Shown one piece after another: positions 28,466-38,150 of a stretch of 64,000 nucleotides of DNA (the stretch's first letter is position 1; each line of letters begins with the position of its first letter). The stretch covers positions 19,477,962-19,541,961 of the forward strand of contig NC_067208.1 in the NCBI RefSeq assembly GCF_026262505.1. The letters are read 5' to 3'. Origin of the DNA: Trichomonas vaginalis G3 (Eukaryota > Parabasalia > Trichomonadida > Trichomonadidae). The position numbers and the translations under genes were made by a program. Below the pieces are notes generated by a model that was given only the letters and a program-made list of their open reading frames with translations, did no database searches and was not told the DNA's origin.

Positions 28466-29255
28466 AGTTGTCAAAATACTCTGTTATTTTTTCCTTTAAC
28501 AATGGCAAATCTTCTTTGAAGGTAAGAATTGTACAACCTTTCATATCATAGTGTGTTTGAGGTAACGTATCTTGAACTATTTGTTTAACATCTTCATTTG
28601 GAGTCATTGAAATCGGTAAGTTTTCGCGATAGAACCAATTTCTGTCAGATTTGTAAATCTTAGCAAGGTCGTAAAAGCTTTTGTTGTTTCTTCTGACTAA
28701 ATGCAACATAACCATATCTCTGTCTTCTTCATTTTCCATCTCTTCAGTGTAAATCATATACTTATAGTTCTTTTCCTTTCCTTTTGGTACCGAACGTGGT
28801 ATTCTTTTCTGAATGTTTTTGTCTTTTGCTTCAAGCTTGTTCTCTAGCTCTTCACGTTCTTGTCTATGAATTTCATCTAACATCATGAAAATATAACAAG
28901 CGTAACGAGGTGAAGCCCACATTGCAACAGCATTTACAAGAAGTCTATGTACATAATATCCTTTCAAACCATTTGGCAAATTTTTACGATTTTCGTACGG
29001 AATCTCGTTCCTCGGTTTTCCGAGGGACGCAAACATATGAGGAAATTCTTCTAAAAGTTCTTTTGTCTGTTGGTTTTCAAACCAATGATATGCTTGCTTT
29101 GTAGAACGAAGAGTATTCAAAATACTTTGCATTTGGTACATGTCATCTTTGACCGAACGAATGAGACGTAACTGTTTGTTATACTGAACCCACTCGTATT
29201 CTTCATCTATAGCTTCATGAACGATAGCAGTTGTTGTGTTCTCTGATGTTGACAT
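28449..29255 (-). CDS. KilA-N domain protein with C-terminal extension
   Basis: 268 residues. The KilA-N-type stretch GYYVHRLLVNAVAMWASPRY is at about residues 95-120, then a Glu/Lys helix (DEIHRQEREELENKLEAKDK). A C-terminal domain (KYMIYTEEMENEEDRDMVML, RRNNKSFYDLAKIYKSDRNW) resembles the C-terminal module that follows KilA-N/Bro domains in large DNA viruses. I start it at 29253-29255, because the T/A-rich block and TAAAGACAG stretch sit just upstream, as in the neighbour at 29959; the frame is open to 29333. Likely a DNA-binding regulator, target unknown. Confidence 0.78.
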   Translation of the reverse strand: MSTSENTTTAIVHEAIDEEYEWVQYNKQLRLIRSVKDDMYQMQSILNTLRSTKQAYHWFENQQTKELLEEFPHMFASLGKPRNEIPYENRKNLPNGLKGYYVHRLLVNAVAMWASPRYACYIFMMLDEIHRQEREELENKLEAKDKNIQKRIPRSVPKGKEKNYKYMIYTEEMENEEDRDMVMLHLVRRNNKSFYDLAKIYKSDRNWFYRENLPISMTPNEDVKQIVQDTLPQTHYDMKGCTILTFKEDLPLLKEKITEYFDNFKQVE

Positions 29256-29344
29256 ATCTGTCTTTATATTCCGGATAAAAAAATAAAAAAAAAATAAAAT
29301 TAGCGTTATTTTCTGACTTTCACAAAAGACCAAAAATAAACGCT

Positions 29345-29959
29345 TTACATGTATTTTTCAGCAACTTCGTCAAATAATTTTATAGCTTTGTCGATCTCAT
29401 CTACTTCAAACGTTTCTTTACCTTTCGTGGGAGCACCATACATTTTCTCAAACTTTTCAAGTAGTTCTGTTTCAGCAGCTCTCATATCATTCACAAACGC
29501 AACCTTAACTCTATTGACTGTACTGTCATATCTTTGAGTTATATTATATGTTCTTCCTATCTTATATCTCTTTGTATTGAAGTCCTTCGGTTTCTGAACG
29601 ATGTAAAGTAAGCCTTCACTGCAACGTTCCGTATCGAATGAACCATATGTTATGAAATTATATCCAACAACTGGGTCAATCCATAACAAAACTATTGGTA
29701 TAAGACTTTTGTCTATAAGATATGCTGTAGTTCCATAGAATCTTACCGATATCATAAGCTCAGGATTTCTTGTCAAAATTTTCTGAGTAGAAGCAATTCT
29801 AACCCAGTCGTGGGATGTTTTCTTTCCAGATGGAGATATAATGTCTGACAAAGAATATTTGTTGTATTTCTTTGAGTATCTTACGTTTAAATCACCTATT
29901 CTAACCACTTTGGTCTCATTGTCTATCTTTTTAACTGTTTCAAACTCAGTGTTTGACAT
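29345..29959 (-). CDS. KilA-N-like protein fused to a T5orf172/GIY-YIG-type domain
   Basis: 204 residues. The N-terminal half (YSKKYNKYSLSDII, ISVRFYGTTAYLIDKSLIPI, LWIDPVVGYNF) has the KilA-N/MSV199-like layout. The C-terminal half (LLYIVQKPKDFNTKRYKIGR, AAETELLEKFEKMYGAP, KGKETFEVDEIDKA) matches the T5orf172 group, a relative of GIY-YIG nucleases that is often joined to such domains in phages and large DNA viruses. It lies in the same direction as the KilA-N gene after it, with a shared promoter block. Probably a DNA-binding or cutting accessory protein. Confidence 0.75.
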   Translation of the reverse strand: MSNTEFETVKKIDNETKVVRIGDLNVRYSKKYNKYSLSDIISPSGKKTSHDWVRIASTQKILTRNPELMISVRFYGTTAYLIDKSLIPIVLLWIDPVVGYNFITYGSFDTERCSEGLLYIVQKPKDFNTKRYKIGRTYNITQRYDSTVNRVKVAFVNDMRAAETELLEKFEKMYGAPTKGKETFEVDEIDKAIKLFDEVAEKYM

Positions 29960-29999
29960 TTCCTGTCTTTACATACAAAATAAAAAAATAAAAAAAAAT

Positions 30000-30308
30000 A
30001 AAACTAACTTTATTTTATTTTTTCTATCTTAAGGAAATTCATGAAATTTGGTCATTTTTTTCAGCAAAAATATATTTTAGGGTAGAAGGGTATATCTACC
30101 CCGTTTTCTACCCTCTTTTCTACCCAGTTATTTTATAAACGTTTCACATGGTAAACGTTATTTTTTAAATTTTGTGAAAACTCAACGGTTTGACACAAGC
30201 CCTAAAATATATTTTACTCAGAATTTTACTCAGAATTCAATAAAAATATTTTTAGGGTAGAAGGGTATATCTACCCCGTTTTCTACCCTCTTTTCTACCC
30301 CAGTTATT
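30000..30308. repeat. Two GGGTAGAAGGGTATATC modules in a gene-free gap
   Basis: Two copies (about 30077-30125 and 30254-30302) of the module containing GGGTATATCTACCCC and CGTTTTCTACCCTC. The same module is found at least ten times inside element B, including both terminal repeats (near 17190, 17275, 17520, 39120, 39400, 39690) and 31264-31425. It can fold on itself (GGGTA...TACCC). Confidence 0.82.
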
Positions 30309-31186
30309 TTATAAGCGTTTTACATGGTATATGTTGTGATGGTTCATGACTTTAAACAGTTTTGTAGCTTCTATTTCTTCACGAAGGATATCAAAAATTT
30401 TAACTATGCCGAAGGTTTCTTTATATTTCTTCTTGACATCTGAAAGAAGGAAATCGTTAGCAGTTGGATAGTTTTTGTTCAGAAATGTCAACATGTCCAT
30501 TTTATCTTCTGCTGGTTTCTCTACTTCTTTCTTTAAGTCAGTATGGTCTTTTCTCATTCTTTCTATCTCTTTGACGGAGTAGTTATATTTCCTTGTTGCT
30601 GCTTTACATTTTGAACATTGTGAGTTCATTTTTGCGTTATATTCTGAAATTTGTCCTGCTAAAACAAGTAAGGCGTAGATGGTCTTCTTTAACTCAAAGG
30701 CTGCTGGTTTTATCTGTTGGTTCCATACCTTACCTCTTCTATCTTTATCTCTTATCTGCAAGACACACTCAGCAACTAACGAAACAAAGTTGTCGTAGGT
30801 CTTAAATTCTTCAGATTTATATATGTCAATGACTTTGTGGTTGCAATGAAATCCAAGAAACTCATAGTTTACCTTTCGTATGAACTTCTTTATTTCTACT
30901 GAGTCAGTCAGTCTGACTTCAATTTCATCGAATTCTGGAATAGTGAGTTTTTGTTGTTGTATTTCAGGTAGTTTAGGCAAATGGTCTATAATATCTTGCA
31001 TTTCATAAAGATACTGTTCATTTGTTTCATCTTTTGCACTACAGTCTAAATCTCCTTGGAGAAGTTCCTGCTTTATCTTCTGGATTTCTGTTTCGAAAGT
31101 TATGAAGAAGGAATGAAGCTTTTCATCTCTACTAACATTGAAGTTGGGTTCATGACTAACGAGTTTGGTGCTGTTGTTGCTAACAT
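30309..31186 (-). pseudogene. Unknown Polinton protein (broken)
   Basis: Same gene as the fragment at 1-125. Main stretch: MQDIIDHLPKLPEIQQQKLT onward, about 230 residues, with a CSKCKAATRKYNYSV segment (two cysteines only) and a C-terminal LTFLNKNYPTANDFLLSDVK...FGIVKIFDILREEI that may be a small helical DNA-binding domain. The start region carries the non-structural T/A block and GTAAGAAC. Family not recognised. About one break. Confidence 0.5.
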
Positions 31187-31199
31187 GTTCTTACAATAA

Positions 31200-31430
31200 A
31201 AATAAAAAATATTTTTTTATTGAATTCAGCAACAAAATTCAAGAGTTTTGTGTGTTTTCTACGATGGTAGAAAAGAGGGTAGAAAACGGGGTAGATATAC
31301 CCTTCTACCCTAAAATATATTTTTATTGAATTCAGCAACAAAATTCAAGAGTTTTGTGTGTTTTCTACGAGGGTAGAAAAGAGGGTAGAAAACGGGGTAG
31401 ATATACCCTTCTACCCTAAAATATATTTTT
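31200..31430. repeat. Duplicated intergenic module
   Basis: Two tandem copies of about 105 bp: ATTGAATTCAGCAACAAAAT, then CAAGAGTTTTGTGTG, then the GGGGTAGATATACCC module. In element A this place holds the KilA-N cassette instead. Confidence 0.8.
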
Positions 31431-32290
31431 CAATACTTTTTCAGCACTTCTCCGTAGTTATATATGAAAGACAATTCGAGATAAAAGTCGTAGTACAATG
31501 GAACAATATGTTGCACACCATTTGTTGTGAACCAAACTTGAAAGTCAGAGAAACTGTTACTAGGTGGTTCGTAGAATTTAGAAGCAAAGTCATAAAAGTC
31601 CTTACCAATACAAAGAAAACTATTGTTGCTTGAACTGAAACTTGCATGACACATGACATTTTGAGGGTCAAACACGTTTCTATAAACTGTCAAATCTGTT
31701 GGTGGGCGTATAAACCAGAACGGACCGTCAGGTGGTAATGGTTCGTTCTGGTTTAGTAACCGAAGAAATTGTGCCCAAGAACGTTTGTCTACTTCCCAAA
31801 ATAAAAACTGTGTATCTCTTGGAGGGTTATTTTCAATCCTTTGAAATGAAACTGTGGAGTTCATCTTGTCATATTCTAGTTTCAGATAGTATGTTCCATT
31901 TAGTAAAGAATCGTATTTTTCTTGAAATTCCCAGTAGTATTTGTTTATTTGAGTTTGAAAGTCATTTAGAGTCTTCTCAAGACTTTCGTCTGAACGAACT
32001 GTAAAGATTCTCATTTCGTCAAATCTGTCTATTAGACCATCAGAACCTCTATACTGACCGTGAAAATATACTGCAAACATAAACGCGTTAGTTCTTTTTG
32101 AAAACAAAACTCTTCTAAATCCTATTGCCTTTGCATCTGAAGGACTTTGAAGCCAACGAATTGGATAGTCAAAGCGGTAGGAGCCAGATGAAATTTCTTC
32201 ATCTGATATAGTCCTACCAGCGTTTGTAAAGATATAGTCTAACGGTTTTGTATCTGCTACTTTTGTTCTTTGTTTTTCAACCTGAAACAT
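31430..32290 (-). CDS. 280-residue Polinton family protein, copy B1
   Basis: 286 residues and the element B counterpart of 1527-2385, close to identical in the N-terminal two thirds. The C-terminus ends FTTNGVQHIVPLYYDFYLEL plus SFIYNYG, which matches the C-terminal block of the divergent paralogue at 8153. Upstream motif TTTTTACATATATTAAATG. This copy looks whole. Role as discussed for 1527-2385. Confidence 0.7.
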   Translation of the reverse strand: MFQVEKQRTKVADTKPLDYIFTNAGRTISDEEISSGSYRFDYPIRWLQSPSDAKAIGFRRVLFSKRTNAFMFAVYFHGQYRGSDGLIDRFDEMRIFTVRSDESLEKTLNDFQTQINKYYWEFQEKYDSLLNGTYYLKLEYDKMNSTVSFQRIENNPPRDTQFLFWEVDKRSWAQFLRLLNQNEPLPPDGPFWFIRPPTDLTVYRNVFDPQNVMCHASFSSSNNSFLCIGKDFYDFASKFYEPPSNSFSDFQVWFTTNGVQHIVPLYYDFYLELSFIYNYGEVLKKY

Positions 32291-32365
32291 TTAATATATG
32301 TAAAAATATACTGTTTTAAAAAATGTTTTAAAATGGTATGCAATGTTTTATTTCATATTTCTCAT

Positions 32366-33085
32366 CTAACAAACATGTTGTCTGACTGCTTGAGGGTTAT
32401 GTTGGTACCATTCGAACTTGACACTTACAATTCCTTCAATTGCATTCAAAATGTCTGAGTCGGAGTCAACCATTTGTTCTCTCTTTGTAGTCTTGAAAGC
32501 GTCAAGAAGTTGTGCGGCTGTTGTGACATTGCCATGTGCATAGTAAATATGACCATCTAAATCTGTTACGGTTAGTCTGAGATTGTATCCTTTCTTATTT
32601 CCGTCTTGAATGGCAGCAAGTACACCCATGAAGCCTTCTTTGTTCTTTCCTTCGTCAAAGTTTACTGTAAAGGTTCGACCAGATGTAATTTGACTTCTAA
32701 CTTCACGATACTTCTCATATGCATATCTTGTTCTTTCCATGGGAGCATGTGCGTCTTCACCTTTTCCTTTTTTCCTTCTCAAAGGATGCAATTGTTCGTC
32801 ATGTTTCCAGTAGAATCTGGCAAAGCCGTCGTGTCCTTCAACTTGAGGCTCAGTAACATTGAAAGGCATGTCCATAAGACGTTCTTCTTCTAACCTCTCC
32901 AGTCTGTTTGGATAGTTGGCGCGCGCTGTTTCTAGGTCCATTTCGTAGCGAAGACCAGCCAGTTTGTCATAGACTTTTATGGGTCTTCCCTTCCTATATT
33001 TAAAATTCTTTGAAACTCTCCAACCATATCTTTCTAACTCTGCTTTTATTCTAGCAGACCTTCTGTCCATTCTATATGGGGGCAT
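32366..33085 (-). pseudogene. Family-B DNA polymerase remnant
   Basis: Corresponds to the N-terminal region of the polymerase at 2491-4644 with high identity, including the same start context TATTTTTATAAAAATG. It looks broken and would not make a polymerase. So in this window element B has no intact polymerase gene. Confidence 0.8.
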
Positions 33086-33115
33086 TTTTATAAAAATAAA
33101 AAAATATTTTTTTCT

Positions 33116-33697
33116 TTACTTAACATAACCTCCTGCTACCAGAAGTCTTTGACGCCAACCCATACCAGCTAATGAAGGTTGACTTTTAGTATTGAAACTA
33201 AACTTTGGTTTTGGTTTATCTTCAGTTTTTGGTTTCTCTTCTTCTATCGGTTTTTCGTCACTTTTCGGTTCATCTGACCTTACCTCACTTGCTGGTATGG
33301 TTGTGTCGTCAACATCTTCATAAATATCATATGCCATTTGTTTTTGTTTTCCTTTCAACTTTTTGTGTTTGTTGTAAAGTTTAGAATATTTCGACTCTAA
33401 GTCAATGAGATGTTCTATAATGAACTGTTGGTCAGTGAAGTAAACTTTTCCATCTGTTGTCTCATAAACTCCTTCAGACTTCAATATTTTATTTGTGAGA
33501 GTTTGTTTCTTTTTTGAGATACTAGCCGTTCCATTTCTATGAAAAGTGACTTTGTAGTTAGGGTTTGTATTTCCAGACCTGGCACTTTCTATTATTGAAT
33601 TTTTTTCTTCATCTGTAAGTTCTTTGACAGGTTTTGACAATGGTTCTGAACTTTTTGTTTGTGGTGTCAAATCTACCGTTTCAACTTCTTCGGTCAT
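33116..33697 (-). CDS. Unknown acidic/lysine-rich Polinton protein, copy B
   Basis: 193 residues and nearly the same as 4674-5258. The coiled-coil centre and the GMGWRQRL...AGGYVK tail are kept; differences cluster in the Pro/Glu/Lys linker (for example PIEEEKPKTEDKPKPKFSFN). The start motif is TTTTTTACTGAGATGAA. Looks whole. Confidence 0.7.
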   Translation of the reverse strand: MTEEVETVDLTPQTKSSEPLSKPVKELTDEEKNSIIESARSGNTNPNYKVTFHRNGTASISKKKQTLTNKILKSEGVYETTDGKVYFTDQQFIIEHLIDLESKYSKLYNKHKKLKGKQKQMAYDIYEDVDDTTIPASEVRSDEPKSDEKPIEEEKPKTEDKPKPKFSFNTKSQPSLAGMGWRQRLLVAGGYVK

Positions 33698-33716
33698 TTC
33701 ATCTCAGTAAAAAATT

Positions 33717-33872
33717 TTAGTTTGGTTTGTTTTCAACTGGTTGTTGTTGTTTTTTAAGTCGGTCTAAAACTTCCTGAGGTATAGGAAGAACTTGACAAAC
33801 ACGTGGTGGTGTAACTGCTGGAAGTCGACAAATCCATCTTGAACCCATTTGTCTCAAAGCTGTATTGTTCAT
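33717..33872 (-). CDS. Small unknown protein, 51 residues, copy B
   Basis: Same length and start motif as 5278-5433, with QQQ in place of PKQ near the C-terminus. Conservation in both elements supports this short gene. Confidence 0.58.
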   Translation of the reverse strand: MNNTALRQMGSRWICRLPAVTPPRVCQVLPIPQEVLDRLKKQQQPVENKPN

Positions 33873-33891
33873 TTCATCTCAGTAAAAAACT

Positions 33892-34293
33892 TTACATTCC
33901 CCACGTTTGAGGCGGTTGCGGTTGGTTGTTGTTTACCCACTGTTGTGCATGGTTATATCCTCTGTTAAAGAATCTTTCACCTTGGTCCATGTAGTGCCCT
34001 GCTTGGTTATAGTAGTCATTTGCTTTGTTATAGTAGTTTCCTGCTTCTCTTCCTACATTGTCCATCCATCCTTGAACTTTTCCTCTTGTTTCAGGATTTG
34101 GAATAAGATTTGCTGCATCTCGTGCTACATCCCAACCTTTCTGTACAGTTTGTATAATAGGTTGTGCTTTCTCTTTCAGTATACCTAATGTACTCAAAAT
34201 CTTCCTTCCAATTCCAAATGCACCTCTGGCTAGTGTTCCCACTGCGGGCAAAAATCTAGATGCGACTCCTGCTATTGCGCCAAATAAACCCAT
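33892..34293 (-). CDS. Small MGLFG-type virion-associated candidate, copy B
   Basis: 133 residues, near-identical to 5453-5854 with conservative changes (AIAGVASRFLPAVGTLARGA). Hydrophobic N-terminus, Tyr/Asn/Gln-rich C-terminus. Head-to-head with the integrase across 16 bp (34294-34309). Looks whole. Confidence 0.65.
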   Translation of the reverse strand: MGLFGAIAGVASRFLPAVGTLARGAFGIGRKILSTLGILKEKAQPIIQTVQKGWDVARDAANLIPNPETRGKVQGWMDNVGREAGNYYNKANDYYNQAGHYMDQGERFFNRGYNHAQQWVNNNQPQPPQTWGM

Positions 34294-34309
34294 TTCTTAT
34301 GGGTTAAAA
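34294..34309. promoter_or_regulatory. 16-bp bidirectional start region, element B copy
   Basis: Same spacer sequence and length as 5855-5870. Confidence 0.55.
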
Positions 34310-35269
34310 ATGACGAATTCAAACAAGGACCCGTATGTTTCTAAGGCAACAAAGAAAGCACTCATGGTAAAAATCTTTAGTTCAACACCAAATGCTTGGT
34401 TTATGGATATCTTGGAAAACATTCCGAGGTATAGAGAAGATGGACCTCCATACTGGCTAATATTTGTTGGTCAAAACACAAGATACTGTGAAGCCATACC
34501 ATTACAGTCCAAAAATATTTTAGATGTGAAAACTGCTTTGACAATATTCGTTGACAAATACCATCCAACAAAACTGACATCTGACTGTGAAAGTTCTTTC
34601 AAATCAGACGATATTAAAAACTATCTGCGTTCAAAAAATGTAAACCAATATTTCATTGTCGACCAAAACCATTCTGCTCTTGGTGTCATTGACAGTTGTA
34701 TAAAAATCTTAAGAGACTTAAACCAACCACAAGGTGGTGAGGTAGATGAAATGTCATATGACGACAAGTATAGACACTTCTCCATGGCAAAGATGAGACA
34801 AGTTTTAAATATTTACAATAGCCGTAAACAAAAAGGTTTGGGAAACCACTCCCCCGAAGAAATGAAAAACAACCCTGACTTAGAGAAAGACTATATATTT
34901 AATAGTTTAGTCAAAAGAGACAAACAAGAAAGAATGCCAGGCTTCAAACTTCAGAAAGGTGACAAAGTAAAAATAGAAATACCTAAACGCGACCCATATG
35001 AAAATACTATTGACTATGACAACAATGGGAACTCGACAGGTACTCACGTTCGTGTTCGTAAAAATAGAAGAAAGTATACAAGAGAATATTATGAAGTTTT
35101 AGGCAAACATGGCAAAATGTACAGACTGCAAGCAGAAGATAAAACTACTATTGTCAGACCTCGTTTCAAACTTGTTAAGGTTCAAGGTGGTATACTTTCA
35201 AAGACAGTTCCTAACAAATATAAGACAACTCCTGACGAATATGCTAAAGAAGTTGAAAATGACGACTAA
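34310..35269 (+). CDS. Polinton integrase, copy B
   Basis: 319 residues, nearly identical to 5871-6830. The core acidic residues (Asp33, Asp92, Asp128) and the C-terminal SH3/chromo-like module are present. Overlaps the tail-fibre stop by 4 bp. Looks whole. Confidence 0.87.
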   Translation: MTNSNKDPYVSKATKKALMVKIFSSTPNAWFMDILENIPRYREDGPPYWLIFVGQNTRYCEAIPLQSKNILDVKTALTIFVDKYHPTKLTSDCESSFKSDDIKNYLRSKNVNQYFIVDQNHSALGVIDSCIKILRDLNQPQGGEVDEMSYDDKYRHFSMAKMRQVLNIYNSRKQKGLGNHSPEEMKNNPDLEKDYIFNSLVKRDKQERMPGFKLQKGDKVKIEIPKRDPYENTIDYDNNGNSTGTHVRVRKNRRKYTREYYEVLGKHGKMYRLQAEDKTTIVRPRFKLVKVQGGILSKTVPNKYKTTPDEYAKEVENDD

Positions 35270-36501
35270 GCATTTCTATACCATGCGTAAACTGTCATGT
35301 AAGGTGGCATGTAGTCTTTACTTTGTCCCGTTGTTTGCGTATACCCTGAAACGCGATGTGTATGGTTTCCTTCTCCCTGTGTGCTACCCCAGAAACAATT
35401 TATAGCAAACTGAACGTTGTCTTTAACATCATATCCTTTACCTTTTTTCATTGCTGACCAATCCCAAAATCTATGCTTATGCCAACCTGCTTGAGATGTA
35501 CTTAAATCTATGTAGTGACTGTGTGCAGGTAAGTTTTCACCTGAAATCGTTTTACTTCCACCTGTTTCCTTTGAAGAGTTTGCACAATACAAAAACCTGT
35601 CGACTATTTGAGTCCAAGTTCCAAAACCAAGTACTACTTCTGGTCTGGTAGAGTTCATTGACGTGTAAATAGAACCTATAGGATATAGTGTTTGAAGTAT
35701 TTCTGTCTTTAACGTTTGAAGCTCTGTTTTGTCAGCTTTTTTATCATATAAATCTTGAGCAGTGAATTTAACTTTGTTTTCATCCTCCATGACATAGACA
35801 TTTCTACATCTAATGTCTTTATCCGATGTTATGTCTTCTTCCGATGTTAAACCTTGTGGAAAGTTAGGAGGTTTCCAATCTAATACATCCCCACCAGCTC
35901 CTTCAACCGTTCCTTCAATATTTTCTATACCAACAGTTGCGAAGAAATCGTGTGTATGTCCAACGTCACTTTTCCTGTTTAAGGTTTCTTGTAAGTTTGT
36001 AATATTTGCAATGGTATGTGTATGAGTCTTTTTAGAATATTCTTTGTCAGCTCTTGTCACTTCACTTGACATTTTATTGTCAACATATGTTTTATCTGCT
36101 TTGTCATCTAACATTGCTGGTAGTTCATCTACGTCATAGATGTTATGTGTATGGTGTTTTTGTGGGTATGTTCTATCTGTCCATGCGAGAATATAGTCTC
36201 TTGTTGCATCTACATACTCTTTGTCAGCTTTCTTTTCAACATCTGCTTTCAAAAGAAGTTCATCTATAGGTTTCTCGTTTAAAGTTCTTTTTGTTGGATT
36301 TATACAAACAGTATGGTTCTTACTGTCTTGAAACAGAAACTCGTCTGTCATTGGGTTTATCGTCAGTTTTAAGTTTCCTTCTTTCAATGACTCAGATATC
36401 TTAGAATAGTTTGAAAAGTTTGTTGTGTTCTTATTTAGAGCTTGCACAATGAGTTGTCGGTTGTGTTGTATTTCTCTCATAGACGCTGTTTCTTTCGACA
36501 T
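35266..36501 (-). CDS. Phage-type tail-fibre protein, copy B
   Basis: 411 residues. The N-terminal module and the collar region match 6827-8134 closely. The shaft differs in blocks: here KADKEYVDATRDYILAWTDR and TYPQKHHTHNIYDVDELPAM replace other KADK-type units, as expected when repeat units are swapped. The tip is the same outside residues about 330-378 and dense with amino-acid changes inside (IDLSTSQAGWHKHRFWDWSA compared with the other copy). Divergent from 36520 across 18 bp. Looks whole. Confidence 0.82.
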   Translation of the reverse strand: MSKETASMREIQHNRQLIVQALNKNTTNFSNYSKISESLKEGNLKLTINPMTDEFLFQDSKNHTVCINPTKRTLNEKPIDELLLKADVEKKADKEYVDATRDYILAWTDRTYPQKHHTHNIYDVDELPAMLDDKADKTYVDNKMSSEVTRADKEYSKKTHTHTIANITNLQETLNRKSDVGHTHDFFATVGIENIEGTVEGAGGDVLDWKPPNFPQGLTSEEDITSDKDIRCRNVYVMEDENKVKFTAQDLYDKKADKTELQTLKTEILQTLYPIGSIYTSMNSTRPEVVLGFGTWTQIVDRFLYCANSSKETGGSKTISGENLPAHSHYIDLSTSQAGWHKHRFWDWSAMKKGKGYDVKDNVQFAINCFWGSTQGEGNHTHRVSGYTQTTGQSKDYMPPYMTVYAWYRNA

Positions 36502-36519
36502 TTTTATTCTAGATAAAAT
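36502..36519. promoter_or_regulatory. 18-bp bidirectional start region, element B copy
   Basis: TTTTTATTCTAGATAAAA between the divergent ATGs of the tail fibre and the 280-residue protein; same as 8135-8152 with one base changed. Confidence 0.6.
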
Positions 36520-37366
36520 ATGCTTTCAATAGAAAAAGAAAATTCAAGAGTTGCTACAACTAAACCATTAGATGAACTTTTTACGAATGTCGGTCAAAAG
36601 TTTGAGACAGAGACCGTAAAGCATGAAGGCTATCGTTTTGACTACCCACTTAGATGGTTAAGAGACCCATCCGTCACAAAAGCTATTGGCTTTCGTAGAA
36701 TGAAGTTCATTTCAGAAGCCATACATGGTTTCCCATTTACGGTCGGTTTTGAAGTTCGATACTATAACAAAGAAAAACGTATGTATGAGAAATTTGAACA
36801 GGGAAAACTTTTACAAGTGAATTTGCTTGTAAACTTAGAAACAACTCTTCAAGCTTTTCAAGAAAAAATAAACGATATCTATCTCGAATATGCAAAACAG
36901 TACAACATTGACGAAGGAGAGTACCATCTCGATATTATATATGACAGGAAAAATGCAACTGTTAAAATCAATAGAATAGAAGACCTTGGAGAAGACGTTT
37001 ATATTTCTACAAAATATAACAACTTGGCATGGTATAGATTTTTGAGGATGTTAAATCAGCCTGCAGAATATCCAGTACACCCGAACTTTTATGAAGTCGA
37101 AAACCCTAATGGAACATATGAAAATGTTTTCGACTCAGATGCTATTATAGTTCATGCTTCATTTTCTGGTGCACAAAACTCTTTTTTATGCTTGGCAAAT
37201 GACTTTTACGAAAAACCTACAAAGCTATATGAACCGCCGAGTGGAAGTATTTCAGACTTTCAAGTATGGTTTACAACAATGGAAGAAAGAGAATAGTTCC
37301 ATTATACCATGTGTTTTACTTAGAACTTAGTTTCATATACAACTACTATCGAACGGTAAAAATATA
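36520..37366 (+). pseudogene. 280-residue Polinton family protein, copy B2 (broken)
   Basis: Nearly identical to 8153-9001 over most of its length. It lies in the same head-to-head pair with the tail fibre. About one break. Confidence 0.65.
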
Positions 37367-37371
37367 ATTTT

Positions 37372-37614
37372 TTAATACGGTTGAGGTGTTGGATTTGGTT
37401 GCCAACTTGACTGTGGTGCAGGTTCAGGCTGTTGTATAACAGGAGCTTGTTCTTCTGGTTCAGGGTCTTTAGGTATAATACCAACGAACTGACCTACTCT
37501 TTTGCCAATATTTTTGACTCCGTTCCAAATTCCTCTTCCGACAGATTTTATTCCATTCCATATACCTCTTCCAACATTTCGAAAGAAGTTTCCTATCTTA
37601 CTGAAGAAACCCAT
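37372..37614 (-). CDS. Small protein of tandem amphipathic 11-mers, copy B
   Basis: 80 residues. MGFFSKIGNFFRN replaces MGFFGRIGNFFRN at the N-terminus; the VGRGIWNGIKS / VGRGIWNGVKN units and the Pro/Gln tail are unchanged. The perfect keeping of the units fits a constrained role. Looks whole. Confidence 0.68.
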   Translation of the reverse strand: MGFFSKIGNFFRNVGRGIWNGIKSVGRGIWNGVKNIGKRVGQFVGIIPKDPEPEEQAPVIQQPEPAPQSSWQPNPTPQPY

Positions 37615-37632
37615 TTTACTATATGTAAAAAT

Positions 37633-37995
37633 CTAATGTCCGCCTAGTCTCTTACGTTTCCTGTTGAGTTCCATAGCATTTTTTAACTGGAGCTCATACA
37701 TTCTATTTCTCCTCTGGTAGAAAACATATTCTGGGTCAACTCCTGTGTTTGCGTCATCTGCATAAAGTTGTTTATATCCCACTTCAGGGTTTGTATAAAA
37801 CTCTTTCCATCTCATATTTGCATACCATGGTGGCAAACCTAACGCAGCGTCATTTGACATGGCAGTTTGCATTTGTACATCTGTTGGCACTTGACCATAG
37901 TTTGCCATTGCAGTTTGTATTCTAACTTCATTTGGAATATTCTCTGGGTTTGGTTGTCCAGGTTGCTGTGCATTCGCTAAGTTCTGTGCGTCCAT
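37633..37995 (-). CDS. Unknown small Polinton protein, 120 residues, copy B
   Basis: Protein identical to 9267-9629 although a few silent base changes are present. Upstream motif TTTTTATCTAATATTAAATG. Function unknown. Confidence 0.65.
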   Translation of the reverse strand: MDAQNLANAQQPGQPNPENIPNEVRIQTAMANYGQVPTDVQMQTAMSNDAALGLPPWYANMRWKEFYTNPEVGYKQLYADDANTGVDPEYVFYQRRNRMYELQLKNAMELNRKRKRLGGH

Positions 37996-38018
37996 TTAAT
38001 ATTAGATAAAAATATCTC

Positions 38019-38150
38019 TTACGAGTACATATACTGAACATTTGCAGGCATTGGTTCATCTTCATATTCTCTGTACTTTTCTGCCACGTCAAATAAATAA
38101 ATGACACAATGGAAAAAACCTAAAACAAGTAGTCCTATTTCAAACCACAT
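38019..38150 (-). CDS. Small single-pass membrane protein, 43 residues, copy B
   Basis: Same ORF as 9653-9784, with the hydrophobic N-terminal helix and acidic tail; overlaps the methyltransferase gene by 16 bp. Confidence 0.56.
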   Translation of the reverse strand: MWFEIGLLVLGFFHCVIYLFDVAEKYREYEDEPMPANVQYMYS

